DNA of 57,391 nt, from contig CP097974.1 in the NCBI GenBank assembly GCA_023703675.1, positions 1,136,656-1,194,046 on the forward strand, in the 5' to 3' direction. The stretch comes from SAR86 cluster bacterium. Its GTDB lineage: Bacteria > Pseudomonadota > Gammaproteobacteria > Magnimaribacterales > AG-339-G14. The notes beneath the pieces were generated by a model that worked only from the letters and a program-made list of their open reading frames with translations, did not search any database and was not told the origin of the DNA. The position numbers were made by a program, and so were the translations under genes. Of this stretch, positions 34,058-43,143 are shown in pieces. Positions within the stretch are counted from its first letter, which is position 1, and every line of letters begins with the position of its first letter.

Positions 34058-35227
34058 TTAATTTTCTTCAGAAAACCTAAGCCCGGCGCTTGCTTCTAAT
34101 CTAGAGATTAATTTACTTCCCATTGATGCCGCAGGAGTATAAATTCCGCCTGCTAGATCAGCGCAGTTTTGAATCAGGCAAATAGCGCTTTCTGCAATCA
34201 TTTTCGATGTGGATCCATATCCAGGATCTAAGTCTCCTGCAACAGACGCATGCATTGAAGAGCCATTGTCTAAATCTGCGCAAAAAAGGATGTCATAATT
34301 TCCATTTTCTCGAGCTTCTTTCGAAGGACCTTCTCCAGGCTTAGGAGCGTTTTCTAAAGGATTAACTTTGGAAATTAATTCGGCTGCAGCCTGTCCTTCA
34401 TCTCCGGGTCCTTGAATCCACATCTCGTTATAAGTGAATTCCTTTCCATAGGAGTGATTCAACAATGCGTTGGATCGGTGAATATTTTTACTATTTATAG
34501 GCGCCATAAAAAAGGGAGCAACCCACGTCTTTAATTTTTCATCAAATTGAGGTTTGGAATCGTTTGGTTGTTCTGGGCCTTGGAAGCCGTTTGCCAGAGA
34601 AAAAGGGTTAGCCAGTATCTCTATCAATTCTGGCTTTTCTTTAAGAGATGCCATTGTCGAGGTCATCGATAGAGCCGTTCCACCTGAGAATTCTCCGTTC
34701 ATTGCTCTTACTCTTCCTCTGATAGCAGTGGCCGTGTTACCCACTTTTGATTTTACTTTTTCTTGAAGAAAATAAACTCCAAGATCAAAAGGTATGCTGT
34801 CAAAACCACAAGAAAATACAATTCTGGCTCCAGTTTGATTAGCCTTGTCGTTGTGCTCTTCTATCATGCGATGCATCCAAGCTGGCTCTCCACAAAGATC
34901 GACATAATCTGTACCATTCTCAGCACATGCCTTAACTAGATTTGAACCATATAATTGATAAGGACCAGCAGTCGTCAAAATACATTTAGCTTGTTGAACC
35001 ATTGTCTCTAGGCTTTGGATGTCATTTCCATCGGCAGTGATAGCAGGGACCTCTGAGCTTAGCTCGAACTCCTCAATTAGATTATTAAGTTTGTCTTGGT
35101 TTCTGCCAGCAATAGCCCATTTAAAATCTTCACCTTTACCATATTGATTAAGCAGGTATTCGACGACTAATTTACCCGTATATCCAGTTGCTCCGTAAAC
35201 AACGACGTCTAAAGTTTTTTTTTGCAT
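34058..35227 (-). CDS. Saccharopine dehydrogenase-like NAD(P)-binding reductase
   Basis: 389 residues. Rossmann motif VVVYGATGYTGKLVVEYL (8-25), AIAGRNQDKL, TTAGPYQLYGSNLVKAC, DYVDLCGEPAWM and CGFDSIPFDLG. This is the trans-acting enoyl-reductase/saccharopine-dehydrogenase-like group, whose best-known members reduce unsaturated lipid intermediates; real saccharopine dehydrogenase is not implied. A strong GAGG site precedes the ATG. Two-gene operon with the MAPEG gene. Confidence 0.83.
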   Translation of the reverse strand: MQKKTLDVVVYGATGYTGKLVVEYLLNQYGKGEDFKWAIAGRNQDKLNNLIEEFELSSEVPAITADGNDIQSLETMVQQAKCILTTAGPYQLYGSNLVKACAENGTDYVDLCGEPAWMHRMIEEHNDKANQTGARIVFSCGFDSIPFDLGVYFLQEKVKSKVGNTATAIRGRVRAMNGEFSGGTALSMTSTMASLKEKPELIEILANPFSLANGFQGPEQPNDSKPQFDEKLKTWVAPFFMAPINSKNIHRSNALLNHSYGKEFTYNEMWIQGPGDEGQAAAELISKVNPLENAPKPGEGPSKEARENGNYDILFCADLDNGSSMHASVAGDLDPGYGSTSKMIAESAICLIQNCADLAGGIYTPAASMGSKLISRLEASAGLRFSEEN

Positions 35228-35268
35228 TTTTTCTCCCTCAATTGAACAATAATTCTAAAATACCTTGA

Positions 35269-35667
35269 TTAATCATCATGACAAGAACATTTTATTTCCT
35301 TGCAAATTTGGTGATTTTTATAGTGGGCAAATACTACAAAAACCGATCCTAGGATTGTAAAGAGTATCTCCCCTGTCTCTCCATACAGAGGTTCTCCCAT
35401 AATTACCGCCATAACTAAAATTATCAATCCTGTTATACCGATAAAAAAATACTGTGGGGCGCCATGATTCTTATATCCCAGTGCTAAAGCAAACAAGCTT
35501 ACAGGAATAGCAAAGAATAAAATCAAATTATGCACAAACTCATTGTCTAGAGTCGCAGCATAGTACCCAGAGGATAAGATCACAAAAGATGGGACAAATA
35601 GACAGTGGATTACGCATGCTAAAGAAAGCGAAATGGCTAATTTATCTGTTCTCAATTGGTTGTTCAT
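35269..35667 (-). CDS. MerC-domain membrane protein
   Basis: 132 residues with four hydrophobic helices. First helix contains the MerC Cys motif SLACVIHCLFVP; the C-terminus is Cys/His-rich (HQICKEIKCSCHDD), able to bind metal. MerC proteins import Hg(II) in mercury operons, but stand-alone members are common and may handle other metals. No merR, merA or merP is nearby. An unusual symmetric leader precedes it (35677-35756). Confidence 0.8.
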   Translation of the reverse strand: MNNQLRTDKLAISLSLACVIHCLFVPSFVILSSGYYAATLDNEFVHNLILFFAIPVSLFALALGYKNHGAPQYFFIGITGLIILVMAVIMGEPLYGETGEILFTILGSVFVVFAHYKNHQICKEIKCSCHDD

Positions 35668-35676
35668 GAAATAAAT

Positions 35677-35756
35677 GGAAACTCAGTCTAAATAAAATAA
35701 TTTATTGTGACAATCTTTATATTTTATAGACTTTGATATTAAACGCTGAGTTTTCC
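35677..35756 (-). promoter_or_regulatory. Nested inverted-repeat leader upstream of the merC-like gene
   Basis: Outer arms at 35677-35686 (GGAAACTCAG) and 35746-35756 (CTGAGTTTTCC) pair over 10 bases with one bulge. An inner pair joins the sequence around 35686-35697 with 35720-35731 (GTCTA...TAGAC plus A/T pairs). Near the centre is a perfect ATTGT-G-ACAAT palindrome at 35704-35714. In the minus-strand RNA the outer stem closes 9-10 bases before the start codon. It could be an operator array or a structured 5-prime leader. Confidence 0.4.
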
Positions 35757-35764
35757 TATCTTGA

Positions 35765-36427
35765 TTAATTAGATTTTTTAAAATCTATGAATTCATAATA
35801 ATTAATTCCAGATTTTTCCTGCGAAGATAAATTCACAATTGCCTTAGGCAAATCTTGAATAGAAATACTTCTAAATTTTTTTATAGGTCCAATTAAAAAA
35901 GGATCTGTAATTGCAGACATAAGATCAGCAAATACGGTATCAAATCTATCTTTATTCCCCACGATATGCCCGGGTCTAAATATGTTTATGCTATCAAAAC
36001 CAAGTTTTTTAATTTCATTTTCAAGTTTTCCTTTAGTCCTCAAATAATAATTTATAGAACTTGAGTTAGAACCGATTGCTGATATCAAAGATATTGATTT
36101 TGCGCCCACTTCTAAGGCCTTCTTTGCAATTGTGAGCTGGTACTTATAATCGACAAGGTGAAGATTATTTTTCAAATCTTTATTTATAAATCCTGCCAAA
36201 TTATGAAGAAATAAGGGACATCCAAGCGCCAAATAAACATGATCTATTTTTGGAAAATTAACTAATTCTAAGTCATCAAAATTTATGATTTTTTCGGTAG
36301 CGTTTTTCGGTAAATTTTTTATGTTTTTTCTCGAAAAGGCTGTAACTAAACAATCTTTTTTACCAAGTTCTTGCAAAATTCTATTTCCTAAAAACCCAGT
36401 TGCGCCGACTAATAATTTATTTTTCAT
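35765..36427 (-). CDS. Atypical SDR, NAD(P)-binding oxidoreductase
   Basis: 220 residues. Rossmann motif LVGATGFLGNRIL (6-18), AFSRKN, LALGCPLF, SLISAIGSNSSSINYYLRTKG with catalytic-like Ser and Tyr-x3-Lys-like spacing, and FRPGHIVG. It resembles the HTATIP2/YbjT-like atypical SDRs, roles varied. A truncated, frameshifted copy of its first 35 codons lies at 38676-38786, on the far side of the MBOAT/SGNH pair. Confidence 0.78.
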   Translation of the reverse strand: MKNKLLVGATGFLGNRILQELGKKDCLVTAFSRKNIKNLPKNATEKIINFDDLELVNFPKIDHVYLALGCPLFLHNLAGFINKDLKNNLHLVDYKYQLTIAKKALEVGAKSISLISAIGSNSSSINYYLRTKGKLENEIKKLGFDSINIFRPGHIVGNKDRFDTVFADLMSAITDPFLIGPIKKFRSISIQDLPKAIVNLSSQEKSGINYYEFIDFKKSN

Positions 36428-36481
36428 CGATTATCAATTAATTTAGTTATGAAAAGATGCAATAAAATTTCTTATTATTCA

Positions 36482-37444
36482 TTAATTTTCCAAAAGCATT
36501 TGTTGATAATTCAAAATGTTAATATGAAGATCCTTGGTCCTAAAGTCTCTTCCTATTTCATTTGCGTGATGATAATCGTCACATATTAAATCTAATTTTG
36601 AAAACTGAGTTTGATATATTAAATGAATATGATTTTTCAAATTCAGATCGCTTTCTTTCATTTTAAAAAAAACATTTTTACCTTTTTCTTCTTCAGCAGA
36701 ATCAGGATGATACTGACTTGGATATACAAAAAATATAGTTGCGTTGGGGAAAAGAGACTCAGTTCTGTTAACGACTTCTCTAGTCCAAATAATAGCTCTA
36801 TCAAACATCTCATGTTCAAATAGGGAATCTTTAATTTCAGGGCAGCTTTCTTCAGAAAAAATAAGATCGCCAAATTTATTAGGAAGTGGGAATCTTCTAG
36901 TTTCTTTAGGAAAATTATTTAAACGCTCTTTAATAAATGTAATAAACTTTTTTTGAGGAAGTCGAAGATAACCAGGATTGCCATATAAATCCCTATTATT
37001 GTCTTTTCTTTGAAGAGCTAAATCTTTTCTGAAAGGAACAATTGAGCTATAAACAATTTCCTCTATATTAAGTCTTATATTCTCGGGTATAAATTCTTTT
37101 AAGAATTTAAAATAATTCTCTTTCGAGACTCCTTCATTTAATAAAGAAAGGTTGTACCAGTCCTTACCAGACTGTTCGGAAAGTATTTCAGCGCTTAGAC
37201 TGAATAAAGAATTTGAACCTCCAAGGATTAAACCTTGAAATTCTTTTTTCTTATCTGGCTTATTAAAATTAAATATATGCTCTTGAATAATTTCTTCGTT
37301 AAATTTATTGTCTTCCCTTAACCCTAAAGTTTCAAAATAAACATAAACTGCAAAAAAGATAAAAAAACTTGGCAAGAAAATATACCAAATTAATTTATTA
37401 ACGTTGTCCGTATATAGCAAAGCTATCTCCAAAGTCCGAAACAA
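36482..37444 (-). CDS. SGNH-like membrane-anchored protein, MBOAT partner
   Basis: 320 residues. N-terminal membrane segment (about 18-38), then block-I-like LILGGSNSLFSL (Ser77) and a C-terminal DDYHHANEIGR, the Asp-x-x-His pair of SGNH hydrolases. Proteins like AlgJ, AlgX and DltD of this type work with MBOAT acyltransferases to acylate surface polysaccharides. The longest frame starts at TTG 37444 and overlaps the MBOAT gene by 47 bases; a later start before residue 18 is possible. Target glycan unknown. Confidence 0.7.
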   Translation of the reverse strand: MFRTLEIALLYTDNVNKLIWYIFLPSFFIFFAVYVYFETLGLREDNKFNEEIIQEHIFNFNKPDKKKEFQGLILGGSNSLFSLSAEILSEQSGKDWYNLSLLNEGVSKENYFKFLKEFIPENIRLNIEEIVYSSIVPFRKDLALQRKDNNRDLYGNPGYLRLPQKKFITFIKERLNNFPKETRRFPLPNKFGDLIFSEESCPEIKDSLFEHEMFDRAIIWTREVVNRTESLFPNATIFFVYPSQYHPDSAEEEKGKNVFFKMKESDLNLKNHIHLIYQTQFSKLDLICDDYHHANEIGRDFRTKDLHINILNYQQMLLEN

Positions 37445-38675
37445 ATAGAATAAATATTAAGGCAATGCATAATAAAGCAGAAGGGCTCCTCAAAAATTTG
37501 TAGTTTTTTTTAATCATAAATTTTTTTCTTTTAAAACAAAATTCAAATGCGACTAGAGAAATGCTTAAAAAAATCGAAAGCAAGACCGCGGAAGGTTGAT
37601 TAGACAGAGTTTCGAAAACTTCAAAATTTTTAAAATTAAACTTAAATTTTTCGAAAAGTCTATTTATGTCGTTATCGGCAAAAATTATTCTTCCAAAAAT
37701 TATTCCAAAAAACATTAGGATACTGGAGACCAAAGCCTGTTTATGTTTTAGTAAAAAAATTGTAAAAATAAATGTAACGGTATGAAAAACTCCCCATATA
37801 AAAAAATTAAGTGAAACTCCATGCCACATGGAGGAGGCAAAAAAAACAAAAAAAAGTGAACCGGAAGCAGGAAGGTACTTTCTTGTTTCATCATAAAACA
37901 GAATTTTTAAAACTCTAGAGAGAGTAATATGCCAACCCCTCCAAAATTCTATTAGGTTGTTGCTTGAAAACGGCTGTTGAAAATTTAAAGGAATCTTATA
38001 ACCCAGAATTCCTAATATGCCATAAAGAATTAAAGATAGTCCGCAGAAATTTGTATATACAAATAATTCAAAAATAACTCCAAATACAACTGAAGATACA
38101 ACATCTGTTTTTTCTATTAGAAAAAAAGTTGAAGTTAAGGGAACCGATAAAATCTGAAAAAAGAAAATTCCAACCATCAAAAAAGGAAGAAAATAGTTGA
38201 GCCTAGAACTTAAACTTTTATGCCTCAAAGATTTTAGCAAAATAACTATCGGGCCAGTCGATAGTAAAATCGGATTTGAAAATTTTAATGTGTCTATTAT
38301 TTTTAAATCTTTATGACTATATATCCAATACGCTAAAGATAATGTGTAAAAAGAAAGGCCGTATAAATATGAAGAAGTAAAATAAGAAGCCTTTCCTGTT
38401 AAAGTTTCTGTAAGACCAAAAAAAGAAAAAATGGAAATGGAAAAAAAAAGAAGATATGCAAACCCTTTAGGATTTTTAAAAAGTTTTGATAAAAAAAAAC
38501 TATAAAAAATTACTAAGGAAAATACTAAAGTTATAGGAATGAAAACTTCAATAATTGAATCTAATTTGAAAGGAAATAATAAGAAATAAATTATTACTCC
38601 TGAAACCCAAAAATAAGTTAAGTCTAATAAATTTAGTTCTGAAGATTTCTCAAATATTAATTGTTTTTTCTTCAT
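37398..38675 (-). CDS. MBOAT-family O-acyltransferase (AlgI-like)
   Basis: 425 residues with about ten hydrophobic segments. Family landmarks: FWRGWHITLSRVL (arginine/His-containing membrane loop) and the invariant catalytic His in SSMWHGVSLNFFIWG. Such proteins move acyl groups across or at the inner membrane to a polysaccharide, as AlgI does for alginate. The ATG at 38675 is directly adjacent to the stop of an SDR gene fragment upstream, suggesting the module was inserted or the region rearranged. Confidence 0.88.
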   Translation of the reverse strand: MKKKQLIFEKSSELNLLDLTYFWVSGVIIYFLLFPFKLDSIIEVFIPITLVFSLVIFYSFFLSKLFKNPKGFAYLLFFSISIFSFFGLTETLTGKASYFTSSYLYGLSFYTLSLAYWIYSHKDLKIIDTLKFSNPILLSTGPIVILLKSLRHKSLSSRLNYFLPFLMVGIFFFQILSVPLTSTFFLIEKTDVVSSVVFGVIFELFVYTNFCGLSLILYGILGILGYKIPLNFQQPFSSNNLIEFWRGWHITLSRVLKILFYDETRKYLPASGSLFFVFFASSMWHGVSLNFFIWGVFHTVTFIFTIFLLKHKQALVSSILMFFGIIFGRIIFADNDINRLFEKFKFNFKNFEVFETLSNQPSAVLLSIFLSISLVAFEFCFKRKKFMIKKNYKFLRSPSALLCIALIFILFVSDFGDSFAIYGQR

Positions 38676-38786
38676 TTATTTTTTTCTCAATACAGCGGTA
38701 ATTTTAAAATCTGCTTTTCCAAGTTCTTGAAGGATTTGATTACCTAAAAAACCCTGTGGCGCGAGCCAATAAAATATTCTTCTCAC
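38676..38786 (-). pseudogene. Truncated, frameshifted copy of the SDR gene at 35765-36427
   Basis: Minus-strand translation gives KNILLARATG, then after a one-base shift GFLGNQILQELGKADFKITAVLRKK and stop. The intact gene reads KLLVGATGFLGNRILQELGKKDCLVTAFSRKN at the same place. Only about 35 codons remain; the stop abuts the MBOAT ATG. Identity is high over GFLGN-ILQELGK. Too short to make a folded SDR, so a remnant. Confidence 0.75.
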
Positions 38787-38926
38787 GCAGATAATATTAC
38801 AAAGAAAAAAATAATCAAAAAACCTTCATTTTTTTAATTTTAAATCGCTACTCCCGCTTAGTCGACCGACTCTGAATGGATTAAACTTTCAACTTTAATT
38901 AAACTTAAAATTTAAATACTTTGCTT
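38787..38926. other. AT-rich gap with one GC-rich patch
   Basis: No gene is seen. A patch at about 38845-38880 is much more GC-rich than its surroundings and holds AGTCG-AC-CGACT, a short near-palindrome (38860-38871). AATACT at 38915-38920 lies at -12 to -7 of the GNAT ATG at 38927 and could be a weak -10. Confidence 0.4.
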
Positions 38927-39508
38927 ATGGATAAACCCAAAATAGTTAAATCGTCTATTGCAGATTTAGATCGAGTGAAAGCAGTTCTTACGGTAGGTTT
39001 TTCATCTGATGCTTTGTTAAGATGGGTCTTCCCAGATGCATCTTCTTACCTCAAGTGCTTCGATGTTTGGATGGAGGAATTTTCAAAAATAGCTTTTGAA
39101 AATAATATTGTTTACTCCGAAGAAAATCTTTTCGGCTCATCTCTCTGGCATCCTCCTGGGGTTGAGTTTGATAATTCAATTTTGGAACCAACTTTTGAAT
39201 ATATTCCTGCAGATCGAATAGAAGTTGTTGTTAAATTCTTTGAAGAATTTGAAAAATATCATCCGGATGATGCTTGGTATTTACCATTTATTGCTGTTGA
39301 TCCCTCCCAACAAAGAAAAGGTATAGGGTCTTTTTTATTAAAAGAGGCTCTTGCAATGATCGATGCTAAAGGAGACAGAGCATATTTAGAGGCGTCTAAT
39401 GAATTAAACAAAGCATTATACGAGAGACATGGTTTTGTTGAAATTGGAAGAGTGCAATTTGAAGACTCTCCACCTGCATTTCCGATGATAAGAGAATCAA
39501 TTAAATAA
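38927..39508 (+). CDS. GNAT-family N-acetyltransferase
   Basis: 193 residues from ATG 38927; the frame extends to TTG 38921. GNAT acetyl-CoA-binding signature is AVDPSQQRKGIGSFLLKEAL (V-x-x-x-Q-R-x-G-x-G/A), followed by YLEASNELNKALYERHGFVEIGR. Unknown acceptor; similar proteins acetylate small amines or antibiotics. Monocistronic, ending 18 bases from glmS. Confidence 0.87.
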   Translation: MDKPKIVKSSIADLDRVKAVLTVGFSSDALLRWVFPDASSYLKCFDVWMEEFSKIAFENNIVYSEENLFGSSLWHPPGVEFDNSILEPTFEYIPADRIEVVVKFFEEFEKYHPDDAWYLPFIAVDPSQQRKGIGSFLLKEALAMIDAKGDRAYLEASNELNKALYERHGFVEIGRVQFEDSPPAFPMIRESIK

Positions 39509-39526
39509 TTAATTTTCGGTTTTCTT

Positions 39527-41353
39527 CTACTCCACGGTGACTGACTTTGCTAAATTTCTTGGCTGGTCAATGTCTGTGCCTCTTAGCAAAGCTACTTCAT
39601 AGGATAAGATTTGTAGAGGAATCGAATACAAAATCGGAGTAAGTAAAAAATCGCAGTCTGGCATATTAATGTATTTTCCGGAAGTTAAACCCAATCTTTC
39701 TTTAGCATTACCAAAAACATAAAGGGCTCCTCCTCTCGCTTTGACTTCTTCAAGGTTAGAGACTAATTTTTCAGCCAATTCATGTTCTGGGGCAATAGCT
39801 ATTACTGGCATCTCTTCGTCAATTAACGCCAAAGGACCGTGTTTCAATTCTCCGGCAGGATAAGCCTCTGCGTGAATGTATGAAATTTCTTTAAGCTTTA
39901 ACGCGCCCTCTTTGGCGATAGGGTAAAAGATTCCTCTGCCTAAAAATAAAGCATTATTCTTATTCGCAATTTCTGGAGCAATTTCTAAAATTTCTGATTT
40001 TAACGCGAGAGCTTCAGAAATTTTTTCTGGCAAAGATCTCAGTGCTTTGATAATTCGACCTCGCAAGCGAGGATTTTTTCCGGTAGCTTTTGCTAGAGAC
40101 AAGGTCAAGAGCATTAAAGCCGTTAGCTGAGTGGTGAAAGCTTTGGTTGAAGCCACCCCTATTTCCGGACCAGCGTTTGTCAACAAAAGAAAATCAGATT
40201 CTCTAGCAAGAGAACTGGTTGGCACGTTACAGATTGCTAAAGATCCAAGATAGCCTTTGTCGTTTGCATATCTCAAGGCAGCTAGAGTATCGGCGGTCTC
40301 GCCCGATTGTGAGATTGTTACCAACAAAGTATCTTCATCGATGTAAGGATTTTTATATCGGTACTCGCTGGCGTAATCCATTTGCGTTGGCAGCCCTGCA
40401 ATTGCCGAAAACCAATTTGCCGCGACTCTGCCCGCATGCAAACTTGTGCCACAAGCTACAACTTGGACTCTTTTGACCTTGGCTAATAATTCCGAAGAGC
40501 CCTCTCCGAAAATATTCTCTAAAACATCCTCTCCGCCTATTCTTCCATCCAAAGTATTTAGTACTGCTTGTGGTTGCTCAAAAATTTCTTTTTCCATGTA
40601 GTGTTTAAAATCACCCTTTGAGGCAGCTTCTGCTTTGATATCAATTGTCAATTGTTCTCTATTGACTAATTGATTTTTTGCATCAAAAACTTCTACTAAG
40701 TCAGGTGCAACTTTGGCTACATCGCCATCTTCCATGATCAAAAATTTATTAGTTAGTTCTGCTAGTGCTAAAGGATCAGAAGCTGCAAAATTCTCTTTTT
40801 TGCCGAGCCCTATTACTAATGGTGATCTGTTCCTGGCTAGAACTAAATTGTCTGGTTCATTTTGATCTAGCGCGGCAATTGCATAGGCACCGTCAAGCTT
40901 ATCTTTTAAGCCTTGCACCGCTTCAACTAATGAATTGTTTATTTTTAAATTTCGATCCAACAAATGAGCAATTAATTCTGAATCAGTCTTTGAATAGAAG
41001 GTATATCCTTCTTTGGTGAGTTCTTCTTTAAGTGATAAATAGTTTTCAATAATACCGTTGTGAACGATAAAAACTCTGTCATTGGATTGGTGAGGGTGCG
41101 CATTTAATTCAGAAGGCTCCCCATGGGTTGCCCAACGGGTATGAGCAATGCCTATTTTTCCTTTAGGCTTTTCTAGCTTCATTCTCTCTTCCAAGAGTTT
41201 AACCTTACCTAAGGTTCTTAGGTGCGCTACTTGATCATCAACATGCATCGCTATTCCTGCAGAATCGTAACCTCTATATTCCATTTTATAGAGGCCCTTA
41301 ATTAGAAGCTTACCGACACTTCTATCCGTTGCTGCTGCTATGATTCCACACAT
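39527..41353 (-). CDS. glmS: Glutamine-fructose-6-phosphate aminotransferase
   Basis: 608 residues, usual length. Makes glucosamine-6-phosphate from fructose-6-phosphate and glutamine, first step to UDP-GlcNAc for peptidoglycan and LPS. N-terminal Cys2 (MCGII) is the glutaminase nucleophile; HTRWATHG, HNGIIENY and two SIS domains (CGTSLHAG, SQSGETADT; LGRGIFYPIA, KHGP) follow, ending in KSVTVE. Its start overlaps the glmU stop in TAATG. No GlmY/GlmZ-type site was visible in the short flanks. Confidence 0.97.
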   Translation of the reverse strand: MCGIIAAATDRSVGKLLIKGLYKMEYRGYDSAGIAMHVDDQVAHLRTLGKVKLLEERMKLEKPKGKIGIAHTRWATHGEPSELNAHPHQSNDRVFIVHNGIIENYLSLKEELTKEGYTFYSKTDSELIAHLLDRNLKINNSLVEAVQGLKDKLDGAYAIAALDQNEPDNLVLARNRSPLVIGLGKKENFAASDPLALAELTNKFLIMEDGDVAKVAPDLVEVFDAKNQLVNREQLTIDIKAEAASKGDFKHYMEKEIFEQPQAVLNTLDGRIGGEDVLENIFGEGSSELLAKVKRVQVVACGTSLHAGRVAANWFSAIAGLPTQMDYASEYRYKNPYIDEDTLLVTISQSGETADTLAALRYANDKGYLGSLAICNVPTSSLARESDFLLLTNAGPEIGVASTKAFTTQLTALMLLTLSLAKATGKNPRLRGRIIKALRSLPEKISEALALKSEILEIAPEIANKNNALFLGRGIFYPIAKEGALKLKEISYIHAEAYPAGELKHGPLALIDEEMPVIAIAPEHELAEKLVSNLEEVKARGGALYVFGNAKERLGLTSGKYINMPDCDFLLTPILYSIPLQILSYEVALLRGTDIDQPRNLAKSVTVE

Positions 41354-42693
41354 TATCTTATTTTTAGATTTCGTTGCCTGCTTCTGCCCAAAGCCAACTT
41401 ATTTTCTGGGACGTTTTCGGTTACTACCGAGCCTGCTCCAATCATACTATTTTTACCTATTTGTAATGGGGCGATCAAAGCTGAATTTGAGCCAATAAAA
41501 GCTCCTGAGCCAACTTTTGTTTTATGTTTTTTCTTGCCATCATAATTAACAAAAATTGTTCCCGCTCCAATGTTTACTGAGCTTCCTACTTCGCCATCGC
41601 CAATATAGGCCAAATGTTTTGCTTTAGTTTTGCTTCCAAGTTTGCTTCTTTTCACCTCAACATAATTACCAATTTCTACTTCTTTATCCAGCCAAGCCTC
41701 AGGACCAATGTGCGCAAATGGACCTATTTTAGAGTCTTCTCCAATCGAAGAATTTTCAATCACCGAATACGGTTCGACCCTTACTCCGCTTCCTAAAGTT
41801 GAATTTCTTATTACTGCGCCTGCTCCAATGAAACAATTTTTACCAATTTTAGACTCTCCCTCTACAATGACGTTGATGTCTATAAATGAGTTTTTCCCTA
41901 AGGTAACTTTCCCTCGAAATTCCACTCTATGAGTGTCAGCAAAGTTCACGCCCCTTTTCATAAATTCCTCAGCAATATTTAAATGATATGCGCGCTCAAG
42001 CTTCTGAAGTTCTTGCTTATCATTTGCGCCTAAAACTTCGTTGGTTGAATCTGGATTAACCGTTTTAATGGAAATTTTATTTTCTGTGGCTAGTTGAATG
42101 ATATCGGTTAAATAGTATTCTTTTGCAGAATTTTTATTTTTTATTTGTGGGGTCAATTCTTTCAATATTTTGGCCGGAGTAGAAATAATCCCAGAATTTA
42201 CTTCGGTAATTTCTTTTTCTGTAATCGACGCATCTTTCTCCTCTACGATTGCGGCAACTTTGTTTCCTCTTCTTAAGATTCTTCCATAGCCTTTGGGCTT
42301 GTCTAAATTAAAAGTTAATAAGCCCAGGTTATTTTTTCCAACAGAAACTAATTTTTTTAATGTTTTTATGTTAACTAATGGAACGTCTCCATACATTATC
42401 AAAATCGTAGCTCCTGGTCGAAGTGATTTCAAAGCTTGTTTAACCGCGTGACCCGTTCCCAATTGTCTGTTTTGGGAAATCCAATTTGTTCCTTTAGGCG
42501 TCAAAACTGACTGTTTTACTTGATTTTTTCCGACTCCGACGATGATGTGTAACTTACTATTACTAAGTTGAGAGCAAGTATCAATAACGTGTTGGAGCAA
42601 AGGTTTGCTGGCAAGTTCACTTAGCACCTTAGGCGTATTGGACCCCATACGAGTTCCTTTTCCAGCAGCTAAAATAATTACATCGATTTTCAT
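41353..42693 (-). CDS. glmU: Bifunctional N-acetylglucosamine-1-phosphate uridyltransferase / glucosamine-1-phosphate acetyltransferase
   Basis: 446 residues. The N-terminal pyrophosphorylase domain has LAAGKGTRMGSNTPKVL and QLGTGHAVKQAL; the C-terminal left-handed beta-helix domain has repeated hexapeptides (IGENS, VGSGV, IGKNC) and AKHLAYIGDGEVG with the acetyltransferase His. It makes UDP-GlcNAc in two steps from glucosamine-1-phosphate. It lies 37 bases downstream of atpC and is coupled to glmS, the conserved gammaproteobacterial arrangement. Confidence 0.97.
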   Translation of the reverse strand: MKIDVIILAAGKGTRMGSNTPKVLSELASKPLLQHVIDTCSQLSNSKLHIIVGVGKNQVKQSVLTPKGTNWISQNRQLGTGHAVKQALKSLRPGATILIMYGDVPLVNIKTLKKLVSVGKNNLGLLTFNLDKPKGYGRILRRGNKVAAIVEEKDASITEKEITEVNSGIISTPAKILKELTPQIKNKNSAKEYYLTDIIQLATENKISIKTVNPDSTNEVLGANDKQELQKLERAYHLNIAEEFMKRGVNFADTHRVEFRGKVTLGKNSFIDINVIVEGESKIGKNCFIGAGAVIRNSTLGSGVRVEPYSVIENSSIGEDSKIGPFAHIGPEAWLDKEVEIGNYVEVKRSKLGSKTKAKHLAYIGDGEVGSSVNIGAGTIFVNYDGKKKHKTKVGSGAFIGSNSALIAPLQIGKNSMIGAGSVVTENVPENKLALGRSRQRNLKIR

Positions 42694-42730
42694 CTGGGCC
42701 CCAAAAATCTTATTAAAGAGAGATATTAAA

Positions 42731-43143
42731 CTATTTTTTTCTTAGTTTGCGCAAAGTTTGCAATCTGGCCGCTGCTTCAGCCAACTCTGCTCTGGCTCTA
42801 GAGAAATCAACTCCTGCTTCCGAATCGTTTTTAATCTTTTCAGCTTCTTCACGAGCTTTTTCTGCTTCTGCCTCATCTATGTCTTCGGCCCTTACTGCCA
42901 CATCTGATAAAAGCGTAACAACGTCTGGTTGGACTTCGATGAACCCTCCCGAAAGAAAAAAGATTTCATCCTCACCATTTTCTTTTACCACTTTCACTGG
43001 CCCAGGAATAATTCCAGTCAATAACTGAGAATGTCCAGGAGTTATTCCAATTTCTCCTAATGAACCAGTCGCAACCACCATAGAGACTTGCTCAGAAAAA
43101 ATTTCTTTTTCTGCGCTAACAATAGTGCATTGCATCGTAGCCA

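Noticed and set aside
35269-35667. Mercury resistance operon
   Set aside because: Only a MerC-domain gene is present, without merR, merT, merP or merA nearby.
38845-38880. tRNA gene or tRNA fragment
   Set aside because: No cloverleaf pairing, T-loop consensus or CCA end can be formed from this patch.
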